Shown here: positions 1 through 12,400 of the stretch, in pieces
How the letters are laid out: every line of letters starts with the position of its first letter
Position numbering within the stretch: position 1 is the first letter of the stretch
DNA from: Cubamyces lactineus
Taxonomy: Eukaryota; Basidiomycota; Agaricomycetes; Polyporales; Polyporaceae
Length of the DNA stretch: 64,000 bases
Reading direction: 5' to 3'
Assembly (NCBI GenBank): GCA_022376465.1
Contig: JACDTU010000002.1
Coordinates: 2,232,001-2,296,000 of the forward strand
Made by a program: the position numbers and the translations under genes
Notes under the pieces: model-generated
What the model saw: the letters and a program-made list of their open reading frames with translations, nothing else
Databases searched by the model: none
Told to the model about the DNA's origin: nothing

Positions 1-659
1 GCCGTGAGTAAAGAGATTGGAGTCAAGAAGACCGCAATTCGCCTTAGCCCATGGTCCAACTTCCAAGGTGAGTAACAGGCGCCCTGTACCCATATAGAGC
101 CCAAGTAGCGTCGCTGAATCAGCGAGGTAGACATGCGCATGAAAGACCCGATCCCGACCTTCTCGTACCTGGTGACACGCCTCCGAGAGCTTTACCCTGA
201 CCTGGCATATCTGCATGTCGTCGAGCCGGGGGTTGTGGGAGGCTGGGATGGCGAGCGAGGAGAGAACGACGTGAGCTACCGCCTTTCTTCTGTCCGGTTT
301 GCTCCCAGATTTACTTCCGTATTAGTCCAATGACTTCATACGAGACATCTGGCTCCCTCGCCCGCTGATCAGCGCAGGCCGGTACACAAGAGAAACCGCG
401 ATCGCGCGCGCGGAGAAGACAGGAGAGCTCATCGCATTCGGCCGTCCGTTCATATCCAACGTAAGGCAATACCTCGCAGTGTCGTCACGTCTATTCAATG
501 CTCACCAAATGGTGACAGCCTGACCTCCCGCTGCGCTTGCGCGAGAACCTACCGCTCACGCCTTGGAATCGCGACGGGTACTATGTCCCTGCGGAACCGC
601 GCGGATATATCGACTACCCATTCTTCGAGAAAGCAAGCATCAGGGAGACACGGCTATGA
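1..659 (+). CDS. Old Yellow Enzyme family oxidoreductase, C-terminal part (5' end outside window)
   Basis: FMN-dependent NAD(P)H ene-reductase of the OYE family, which reduces activated C=C bonds. Only the last 160 residues are visible. Exons 1-67, 131-270, 326-460 and 519-659 join in frame through GT-AG introns. The order of motifs matches the second copy downstream: RLSPWSNFQ, a [11 protein letters not shown] segment, a [11 protein letters not shown] strand, the [22 protein letters not shown] stretch that closes the FMN site, and a YIDYPFFE tail near the stop at 657. Exon boundaries and phases are the same as in the copy at 1140-2567, so the two are a tandem duplication. Substrate cannot be told from sequence. 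Confidence 0.9.
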
Positions 660-1139
660 CATACGTACGCCCGGAGGGAATGCAGGGGGTCCCGGTCTGA
701 TAATCTTTCCCACTCGCAAGGAATATCTGTTGAAGACACGCGTTGAGATATCGAGCTCTAGATGCCGAGCGTCCCGGTGGAAATCGGACGCACGTCTTGC
801 ATCATCGTGTCCCCGACCATGACCTATTATCGCTACCTGTAAGCCCAGTAGAAACACGTTGTGTTCTGTCTTCGTAATGTGCCATGTGGGCACGTCTGTG
901 CCGCACCTCACAAGGAGTCATCGATCTTCTATCATTGGCTCCGTGATGGCCCATGGAGGGTGATGACCACCCGAACGCACCGGAGGCGGTGGATTATGGC
1001 CAACAGCTGTCGCGCGGCGAGAGCGCCACTGTGTTCAAACGGCATTCTAACCCCGGTCTGCCAAGAGCCTGAGAGAGTATTTGTATGTCGCAGTAGCAGC
1101 TCAAGACCATCAGAGGTGTCGCCAGTAACGAGCTTGAAG
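660..1139. other. Intergenic spacer between the tandem OYE genes
   Basis: 480 bp between the stop of the first OYE gene and the ATG of the second. It should hold the 3' UTR of the first and the promoter of the second. I see no supported gene in it; an open frame from 861 runs into the second gene's first exon but shows no family motif before the ATG at 1140. Confidence 0.6.
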
Positions 1140-2567
<1,428 letters not shown>

Positions 2568-2710
2568 AGACAAGCGCATAGAACGCAAGATAACCCGAAT
2601 GCGGGAAAACACTTCTCAGAGTTACCATCGACCCAAAGGCAGGCAGAGCATCAGTGTGCGAAAAATACAAATACATTCCACTACGGTGACCCTGTAGCGT
2701 AGAGGAAATC

Positions 2711-4171
2711 CTAGTAGATGGACACGTATGCAAAGCCTATGATGCTTGCTACTGAGGCAGTATTAGACCTGTTCTCTCTGTAAGCGCCTAGACTTACCAG
2801 TTCTGCAGCTGAGCGTTGTATTCTAGGAGCATCGTCATGTGTATCTCGGGACGACCTCGAGGGTTGGAGGTTTAGGTATTCTGCCATGAAGACTCGCAAA
2901 ATCAGGTTCCAACGCCGCATTGTGGGTATGTCAAGAGCCGAAGCGTCATCCTGAACGCCAGTACTGTTAGCATGTCCGCAGTCCTGCATGTATTGCTCTG
3001 CGCACCTTGATGGTATGCCATACGCGAGGGAAGGGATTGGCGATGACGTGGAGAACGCTCACCCCTAGCCTCAAGAAGGGGATGTGGTCGTCCTCGATTC
3101 CACCGAACGAGTAACCGTGATCACGGGGAACGAAGAAGCTAGTGTACTTTTCTTGTGTCTCCGGACCGTCGTTCCCGTGTACAAACGCGCCGCTTTCTGC
3201 AAGCCGTTTCTCAGAAGCAGCCATGGCGTCGAAAAGCCAGGCAGTGTCGACGAAGGAGGAACGAATTTGCGGACGAGGAGCACCCAAGAGGTCTAGCAGG
3301 ATGAGGTGCTCTATTGTCCCGAGCTCAGTCTCAGACCCGGGGAGTAATCGTCGTTTCGTGTTTGGGGAGATGTATGTAGTGGACCACTTCTGCGCAAGAT
3401 GCCTAACCAAATGAGTCTAACCTCGACATCTGAATAAGCCACTGTACCTGGCACCATAGATGGAATCCGTCGCAGTCCAGTCTTTGAATGCCTCCTCGCC
3501 ATCGAAGAAAACGAGCTGCAATGTCGTTTCTGCAACATCGTCATCGTCCTCCTCGCCACTCTCTAGGCGCTCCTGACGTTCATTCAACAGGGGATCGAGT
3601 GTTTCAGCGAGGTCGAGCATGAATGCACACGGGGCAGCAGAGTCGGTAGCGCCCACAAACTACTACCGAACACGTCAGTAGTGCGGCTTGCTCGTCAAGG
3701 CGTGAGACATGCCTGGTTCTGAGGGTATGTGGCAAAGAACTTGCTGTCGAAATGAGCAGCGACAATGACGCGCCTGGGGGCTGTAGGATCCTTGGTCGCA
3801 ATCACATTCGTGAAACGCTTCACACCATACGGGGTCGTGTCGTTGAACGAATCCTCCTCGACATGCCAGTTCAGTTTCTTGAGGGTGGACACGATATATT
3901 CTCTAACAAGAGTGTTGTTTTCGGTATCAGGAGGTCTAGGTATCAAGAACTTGGACAAATGAGATGCAGGATTGTGCGGGTCCACGTTGCGGACAGGGTC
4001 TGGAGAAGACACAAGCGTGCTGATCGCTTCGTGGGACAGAGTTTTGAACTCTCGAGGACCTAGCTTAGCAGCATGACAGGAAAGCGCGAGTATAATTAGA
4101 CACAGCAGGCTATGTCGCCAGAAGGACGGCCAGAGGAGAGATGACAGAACGCGACCGGGGCAGCGCGACAT
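2711..4171 (-). CDS. Glutaminyl-peptide cyclotransferase-like M28 zinc protein, membrane-anchored or secreted
   Basis: Member of the M28/glutaminyl cyclase family, which converts N-terminal Gln or Glu to pyroglutamate in the secretory pathway. Four exons (4171-3713, 3659-3448, 3402-3006, 2950-2711) give 435 residues. A hydrophobic stretch at residues ~17-33 is a signal anchor or signal peptide. The zinc-ligand segments are present in order: AAHFDSK (His), VGATDSAAPCA (Asp), VFFDGEEAFKDW (Glu) and the late IEDDHIPFL and VWHT motifs (His). The first intron (3660-3712) starts with GC, not GT. The last ~30 residues after AAELVSL show no family similarity, so the true stop may differ. The gene lies 176 bp downstream of the RdRP on the same strand. 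Confidence 0.88.
3660..3712 (-). other. GC-AG intron in the glutaminyl cyclase-like gene
   Basis: The first intron begins CAG|GCATGT and ends GTAG|TTT on the minus strand, 53 nt long. Only this junction keeps the frame and brings the conserved FVGATDS segment directly after AAHFDSK..YPQNQ. The neighbouring GT in GCATGT would shift the frame. Confidence 0.75.
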
Positions 4172-4347
4172 GGCCGTCCTTGTGTCAGTAGACAAGTCCT
4201 GAAACTGAAAGGCGCCTGCTTGCGCGAGAGCTGTACTGTACCATAGCCTAAGGTTAGGGTCGATGCACGCCGCACTCCGAGGTACCAAGCGGCATATCAT
4301 TTCATGAAGCAAAATGTTATAATACATGTGACCAGAATAGCAATTGA

Positions 4348-7300
4348 CTACCGGATGATCAGGCCTCCAAGCTTGTTCAGGACATCGAGGACAACAGCGA
4401 GGGCCACCAGACTGAAACTGCGAGCGCCAAAGACCGTCTTGTTTCTCATCCCGAAATCCCAGGCAAGCCACGCCTGAGAAAGACCGTAGAGCAGCTCGCC
4501 TTGCTCAGGATTGAGAATGTCCACGGGTTGGAAGAGGTTCCGACGTAAGTCCCGCACGACCTCCGATGAGTGTAGACGCATCCGTTGCATTCGGTCCTTT
4601 CGCCATCGTTGCTGCGAACACACCGCCAGGATCGTGCCCACCACTACTTCCTCCTCTTGTAGCCGGATGTCCGGGGCGTCCGACAGCGCGTGCGTCACGC
4701 AGATGTAGCGGAGCTCCTGTTCGTATCGAAGGAAGAGTGTCTTCATGTCTGCTACATTCCGATCATCGTTCTGGAAGTAGTTCAACTGCCGCTCGATGAA
4801 TGGCCGCAGAGCTAGGGAGATGACATCCGACAAAGGGGCCTCTCGCTTCGTGGTGGTTGTCAGAACTACACCTCCACTAGGGATGGGGATGGTGTCGGTA
4901 GGGAGCTTCAGGTTGTTCAGGTCGATACTACGGAATAGTACCCCCAATGCCCGGCTCGAGAAGTAGTAGTCGGTGTCCCGCGGGTCACTGTCCTCAGCCT
5001 GAAAACACAAATCATGAGCTTCAAGCGGCTCGTGCAACAAGCGGCTCGTGCGATGGTCGGCGCGCGTACCTTCTTCCAGTCAGGTTTCTCTCGAATTAGC
5101 AAACGCGGAGAATCGAAGATATCTACGGCCACTCCGTTCTTGGGGTAATCCACGGCTTGACTGCACAACTTGGCGAGCTCGATGCATGCTGGGTCGCTTG
5201 TTCCTTCCTGCAATTCTGTGTGAATGGCTGACAGATGTACATTCTATCTGGTCGCGCACCTTCGATTGATCTAAAGGAGAACAGTTACACTGTGAGCAAC
5301 CAGGGGTTGCAAATAGATAACTTATGTGCTTACCAGCTATGATGAGATGCCGGTCAGACAGCAGGCCCTAGGAAGAAGTGGCAGCGTCAGAGGCCGAAGA
5401 GGTTAATGTTCCTGAATAGTCCTACCAGGACATCGGAATTGATGTATTCGACGATGAAGTCGCAAATGTCGTCTACCGTGCTTTCTCGGTCGTCGAGCGT
5501 CCGAGTTCCGACACTTTGGTAGTTCATGGGGTCTTTGTGTTCCGTCGGCAGTAACGGGTCGTACTTGATGATGGAGTACAAGTCACTAGCAGACGATGGA
5601 AGGCAGGTCAGCATTATGCATCCTGCGTAGAAGTCGCGTATTACCCATCAAGGTCGCCTCCGCCCAGCATCGAGGCTAGCGAACGCTTTCCTAGACACAG
5701 TGTCAACGTGATGCACGGCTTTGTGAGACACGTAAAGTAGACACCAACCGACTGATGGCAAGACGACGACGTTTTTCAAACCCCGGAAGAAGCAGACCTG
5801 ATCTTCTGGTGGCTTTCCAATAGCACGCACTCGTTGGACTAGCCGTATGATGTCAGTATATGCGACCAAATGCCTCAAGGTAGGGCTACGTACCATCTCC
5901 GGGGTGAACTACAGGACTACGAGAAATGGAAACGAAGCCTAATCGACCATTTATTGAGGGGTTCCCTTTGATCCAGTCGTGCGACGATTGACTCACCCTT
6001 GAGATACATCGGCTCCTCATCCTCGTCATTCTGAATACAAACTAGCGGCACAGTCTGATTAAAAGGCAGTAAAGCAAAGATGTGGAGGACGTGTATCTCA
6101 CCGTATATTTGTCCTTCCTTCAATGAGAAAACGTTCTCTACCCCTTCGCTCTCATAGGCGGGGCCTTCGTCTGCGACGCCTACCAACAAGTAGCTGTCCG
6201 GGATCGGGATCCTTGCGCCATGTTTGATATCGCGCAGAACGTGATGCTGCGCATAAAGGAGAAGACTGTGAAGAAACGTTCCAGACAAATCACCAGCTGC
6301 GGGGCTCTCAGGCTTCATCCCGAGTCCTGCAGCCCGTAAGCCCTTGAGGATCCAGGGTATCCCGAAGCCTTGACCCAAGTTGTGCGTCTTCAGAAGTGTA
6401 ATGGTCTCCTCTACCGAGTCCGCAGCTGTCATCGTTTTCGCGACGGCCATTTCCTGCAGTTTGAGGAAAGTCTTCTGTTCAACGCCGCGGTCCTCGAGGA
6501 TCATGATCAGGGCCCTATGTCATGGTGAGCGCTCTGCGATCTCCAGTAGGGAGTAGGACGTACTTGTTGAGATAGGATGTGCCGGGATGGTCAAACCAAC
6601 GCGCGATCTCAATGGGGGCGATATCCTTCTCGAGCGCCTCGAACTTGTTCATGGAAGGACGCAAGCGCATTTTGATTCCCTCCAGCCTGTGATCGACGAC
6701 GACCACTCCCTTGTAACCTGTAGGCAATTTAGATGCAACTCTGGCCAAGTCGATTGGTTGACGTACCTAGGAAACGGATTTGGTACTGAGGGAGAGAGGT
6801 CAGCACGACATGTGGAAAGCGATACTGTGGCAACATACGGCGTCCGGCGTGATCAATACCCTCCTCAGCGACTCTTTCGCTTTGCAGAGTGCCTCCCAAA
6901 TCATATCGGCGAGCTCCTGCGATATAGTACCCACACCGTCCGTGAACAGGTACATTCCGTCACCATCCTCGAGGTCAGGCATCTCCTCCCACTGGTCACG
7001 AGTGATTGATACCGAAGGATCTGTCGCCGTGAATGCTTGTGCAAGGCGGGCTGCGTACTTCGATGGCTGCTTGATCACGTTCGAGAAGTCGCCGAGACTG
7101 TCCCGGATGCGTTGCGCGGTGATAGTACCTTGGCTCGGATGTTCGAATGGGCTCATGAACCACACGGCATGCTCGCGCAGGGCGGAAGACGAGTATGCCA
7201 AGAACTCGTAATGCCGCCCACCGAGGTCGAAGCCGTGTTTGAGGATACCTCCGACACGTTCCGTGAGAAGGGTAGTGCCGTCTACCTGACGATTGCGCAT

Positions 7301-8936
7301 GTCAGGAAGGCAGAACGATGCTCAAAGGGTTGGTACGAACCTCTCGTGCCCACCTATATTGTAGCCGATCCTCGTCGCGGAAGTCAACACGAATAAAGTG
7401 ATCTTCGAATCCTACGAACTGCCGAATGACGCGGTTGCTAACGCTCACATAGGGGCCCTCCAAGATGACACGGGTAGGCGTGAAGGTGACGTGGTGACAT
7501 TGGAATTTGCCTAGGTCGCGGTCTCGTTCTTCGCTGTCCTTGTCCCGCACTAAGGCGAGCCTCAACGCCTTCCCGCGTTTACCACTCTCTGGCAGTGCAT
7601 GCTGGAAGCAATCGGCTATGGAATCCTTCGGGTTTCGCGTGCGAACGGCGTCGCCGAAGATCCGAAGGATACGAGCGGCGTCAGGCCCAAAGTCCTTGTG
7701 CAGTTTCTCGAACCGAGGACGGAAGTAGTCCAGAATGTCCTCTGTGTTGAGGAAGCCGCTGCGAAGGAGTGCCTCGATCTGAAACGCAACAGGCCAGCAA
7801 AACTGTCCCAACCAGCAATGGAACTTGTACAATTGTTTCGTGGAGAAGAAGCCCCGATTGAAGGCCTCGACATTCGCCCATATAGGACGCTGGATCTCGG
7901 CTACCTCACACAGCACTGCGAACTGACGAATGTCTGCTTCGGTGTGCATGATGACCCGCATGTGGTGGGCGTACGGGGCTACGACGGCATGGGCAGGAGT
8001 CAGACTATCCAGCCTCTGTCTGAACTTGCGGTTATCTTTCCACTCAATGCCCGTGAGCGTACGATTGAAACGTTCGCGCTCCAGCATCGGCGGCGTGAGG
8101 AGGTCGAAACATATATCTGATATCACCGGTTAGTCTAGTTATCTAGTCGAAGGCGTATTCAGTACCTACACGGGTTGCCAAAGTCCATGCCATAGGCGAG
8201 TCTGCGGATATTAGAGAAGGAGACTGCGATATTTGAGCCAAGTTCCTCTGTCGTTTTGTCTCCTAGCTGCAATGCAAGAACATTAGCACGATGTGTGATG
8301 GCCGGAGTGCTTTATAATGCACCTGGATCCTAATGAGCTTGTGGTCGTATTCGAACCACAACAAGCCCGCTCCCTTGTCTCTATGGCTGACCTCGTATTC
8401 GTTAGAGAACACACGAGGTGCAGTCATAGGCTCCTCCGGCCGACGATAGAAGACGCCGAACTGCAGTTTGTCTACGTACAAGCCGACGTCGAGCCTGCGA
8501 AGCTTCTCTTCGCGTTTCTCCTCTTCATCTGGCTCTAGGTACGGCGTCTTCTCCAGGGTCTCTCGCAGCCCACGGCCAGGTGGCTTCTTACCACGAAAGA
8601 GCCTCAACTTGCGTCCATTGATGACGATGTGTTTGTTTTCCTCATATACACGTTTCAACAGCTTGTCGCCGAGTCTGCGGTTGGGAAGGATGAGGTACCC
8701 AGTGCCATTGTTCTGGACGCCGCCCACACCAGGATTCAGGAGGACCTTGAAGTTGCTACGTGTATGAAGAATGTAAATCCAATGTTCGTGTGAATCGTGT
8801 TGGAGACGTACACGGCTCGTGGAGTGTTTGGATCAGTTGGATTGAAGAATTCTTCAGAGTGCAGTATAGAACCGAATGTCCGCTTGACGTCCCAGACGGA
8901 GGCGTCGTAGGCGACATCGACTAGCTCGATCTCCAT
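4348..8936 (-). CDS. RNA-dependent RNA polymerase of the RNAi (RDR/QDE-1) type
   Basis: Cell-encoded RdRP that turns single-stranded RNA into dsRNA for Dicer in RNA silencing. Seventeen exons sum to 1,221 codons (1,220 residues): 8936-8812, 8755-8323, 8266-8170, 8116-7341, 7285-6860, 6785-6767, 6717-6564, 6514-6102, 6041-5997, 5938-5894, 5838-5749, 5690-5645, 5585-5426, 5367-5334, 5270-5260, 5207-5070, 4998-4348. Motifs: an N-terminal RNA-binding-like region; MYLFTDGVGTIS (residues ~600); RPSMNKFE; SRSPVVHPGDVQRV; the catalytic GGGDLDGD loop and its YSIIKYDPLL follow-on (residues ~885-900); and LLSDRHLIIADQ. The aspartate-bearing loop is split by an intron (5586-5644) inside the last glycine codon. 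Exons of 19 and 11 nt are needed to keep the frame. The ATG at 8936 fits the family N-terminus MEIELVDVAYDASVWDVKR; an in-frame ATG at 8954 is the alternative. Confidence 0.93.
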
Positions 8937-9479
8937 GATATGCTGAGGTCTCAAAGGCCGACTATGCTATGTAGATGAATGGAGAGAAAGTGAGCGAGAT
9001 CTGGGTGGTTGCGCAACCGAGCTGCGTGTTATAGTGGTCTCGATCCAGTGGCTCAGGTCAAAGCACGGCGGCCAACTCCCAGTCACCGAACGTCTTGTGA
9101 CAAAGGCCAAGGAGGGGGTCGATACGTCAGCGTGTGCACACGTTTGTAGACATGCATTAGAACCAAGCGTGCTCAACGGGCGCTGGTGCTGCGGTAGTAC
9201 ACACTCGGAGGCAAAGTGGTTGGTGGAGCTGATCATAATCGGCATTGAATTTTGAAGCGCCACAAAAGCGCCACGACTGATAGCGGGCGCTAAACCACTC
9301 GGATCACATCGCATCCACTCAGCGTACTACAAGCTACGATAGCTATAGCGTCCATAGGCAACACAAGATAGTGCAGTATAGCTTGATACTGACGAATGTA
9401 AATCATTTCCCGGAAATCGAAACGACAAACGATTGCAACCATACTGTAGCCGTCAACTGTGTGTAGCACCACCTGCTCC
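8937..9479. other. Intergenic region between STT4 3' end and RdRP start
   Basis: 543 bp downstream of STT4 and upstream of the RdRP, both on the minus strand. It should contain the STT4 terminator and the RdRP promoter. No gene, repeat or recognisable site was found. Confidence 0.5.
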
Positions 9480-12400
9480 TCATTTGTAGGGAATGCCTGT
9501 GAACGGAGTTATGAGCATGTGTATGCATATAGAGAACATAGAGCGTGCTGCTCACCGTTTTGTAGCTAACACAGTCAAGCGAATTACTACATAAGCATGC
9601 AGCACCTGGCGAGCATTGGAGATACACTCACCCTTTGGAACTCGTCGTAGGCAGTACTCCGCACGTTCTCGTGGGCGTTTCGGACGATAGACATCATCCA
9701 CTCAGCTGCTTGACGTTCATTCAAGTGCAAAGCGAACCTGTCCTTCAGCCTTTTGATGGTCGGCTCTCCTTTGAAGGAAGGCAAACAAGTGTCAAGCATC
9801 AGTTGCACCGCGCTCACGAGCTGGTCCGTATGCGGTCTGATGGCGAGGAATGCCTTGACTGTAAGCTGCTGGAAGAGCTGGTAGCCTTGGGAGTAGCGTC
9901 CGCCCATCAACACGACCATCTCATGAGTCAACTTAAAGGAGTTAGGCTCAAATTTGACACCCTGATACGCTCTGTGAGTACCGAACGAAGTATTGTCCAA
10001 CAATACGACTTACTCCCGGACGTAAATCATCAACGCGATGATGTCAGTACGGAGACAATGTGATGCAAGAGAGAATGGTACTCATCTATGTCGAACAAGA
10101 AGCCGAAATCTGCGAGAAAGATCTGATCAATATCTCACGCAGGACAACCTCCTTCGTCGATCCTTACCGATGTGCACAATATGGCCTTCTCCATCAATCA
10201 TGATGTTCCCATTGTGTCTGTCCTTGACTTGCAGTATGTAGCACACCACGGAGTATGCCGCCATTGACTGGATGAAATTAAGGCGAGCCTTCTGGAACTC
10301 GATGGTGTCTTCACCCCCGTACTTGGCAACAAAGAAGTCAAGTAGGTCGTTGACCTTCGCTCGTCCCATCTCGTCGCGAGAGGTCGCATTCGGGACGACG
10401 TCAATAACGCCGCACTGGTTGAAGTCAATGGGGTGCGGTTCTTCAAGTATGGAGTGAACTTACGCCTGGAGCAGTTGCGGTTACACGATATGGGAACAGG
10501 TAAAGGGTTAGACCGACGCTTGTGAAGATGTTCTTGAACATCGCGATGATCTGCAGCGCCAGCACGTCTTGTCGACAGTCGTCTCCGACCTTGAAAATAG
10601 CCTGCTGCCAGATGTCGTACTGCTCTATCTCCTCCTTGCCCTGCCCTTCGGGGTCGATCACACTATCCGAGTTGGCACGTATGACGACCCTCTCCTTGCG
10701 GACTTTGAACGTTGCCATGAAAGGGGCCTGAGAAAATCGTCAAGATTGGCCGCATGAAATTTGGAAGGATTGTACCTTTGCATGACTCTGTAGCGGACGA
10801 CCCGACTTCTTGTCGATGTCGATAACTTTACCATCGGGATTACTTGGCAGGTAGACGCCCACTTCGACGCGGATCTTGGCCATCTCTTCGTCGATTTTGG
10901 CCTAGCGAATGCTGAGCAGAGTCCTTGCGTCATTCGTATCGTGACCACTAACCTTCTTCTCGGGCTTCGTCTTCTTGATGTATGGCTTGAGCTTGCCTGA
11001 GATAGACGTCACCTCATTAAAGAAGCCAAACTCGCGGTCGTAGAACAGGCGAGCTTCGCCGGACAGCGAATCGACGACCATCTCGGTCATCCTGTCGAGC
11101 GTGGGCTTCAACGGGTCCTCCTACAAACCATCGTCAACGTGTTGACGTAGTATGAGATCTTGATACATACCAGTTCGCCTGCATCGTCTCGGTAGCAGTT
11201 GGCTTTCATATTCCAGATGATCTGGTGACAGAAGAGCTGCGATATCTTTGCCGTCTCAAAGATGAATCTTGCAACGTATCCTGACGCCATCATGAGAGTT
11301 CTAGTACACTCCATACGTGACGCGTCTCTTACCGAGATCATCGTAACGGAGAGCCTGTACCACTTGCGGGACGAAGAAGAACGTCAATTCGACCGGGTGT
11401 TGCTCCAGCACCCGGTGGGCATACTGCAGCAATTGTGGGTGGTTCTGGTAACGCCTCTCAAAGAAAGTGATCGCGACGACCGGAGCCACTGGTGCCCACA
11501 GCAGCAGATACTAGAGTTGGCATTAGCAAGGTCAATTAATATACGGCAGTGTGCTACTTACTCGTAAGTCACGTTGTACGCCGAGGTCCAGCTTCTCTCC
11601 AACGAGGAAGTGCAGTGCCTCTGGTACGTTGAGCACGTCCGGCGTATTTGCTCGCACAAGGCGTCCAACTTCTGCTTGCACTGCGGGATAGTTGAAACGC
11701 TCGGCGAAGTAAACGGCAATAGCCGGATCGATCTCCCATGCCCTCCGCGCTGAACTGGTCCACGAGCTCTGTGAAAGCCGTCAGCATCCATAGGCCGTCG
11801 CGCCAACGTTCCGCAGCTCACATCAAGCATCGTCTTTTCGAGTTGGCAGATATGGTCAGTCCCTCGTTTAGGGTCGTTGGCGGGGTTGCTCCAGACTGTC
11901 AAACGGAATACTTCATTCTCTACCAAGAGGCGCAGGGGGAGGATTAAGTTCTTGAGCGCTGCAGTGTATTCTGCGTAATATGTTAGCTGTGAGAACACAG
12001 CGAACTGAAGTGAAACTTACGGGGCGGCTGAGATGGCGCATGGGCTGGGGCGAGACTAGAAATCGCTGGGAAGCCCCTGACGGTATCCGCCTGCAAATAG
12101 GACAAGAACTCTGACAGTAACTTGACATCCGCATCGACCTGTACGCGATTGGAACCATATGACCACCTTCAAATCGAGGCTCGTTTGAGCTCATCATACT
12201 CCTGCTACTAAGGGAACTCACTGAGGCCGCACGGCGAACCACGAATAGGCCGCATGGTAAAGACTTGATCGGAGTTGATGCTCGCAGAACACGTCCAGGA
12301 ACGAGCTCTTCAGCGTCTCGAATCCGAAGAGTAGGAAGGAGAAGCGAGCCTCCCGGGCTAGAGGATGCGTACTTCACGGTCATGAGCGTTAGTATGTGAA

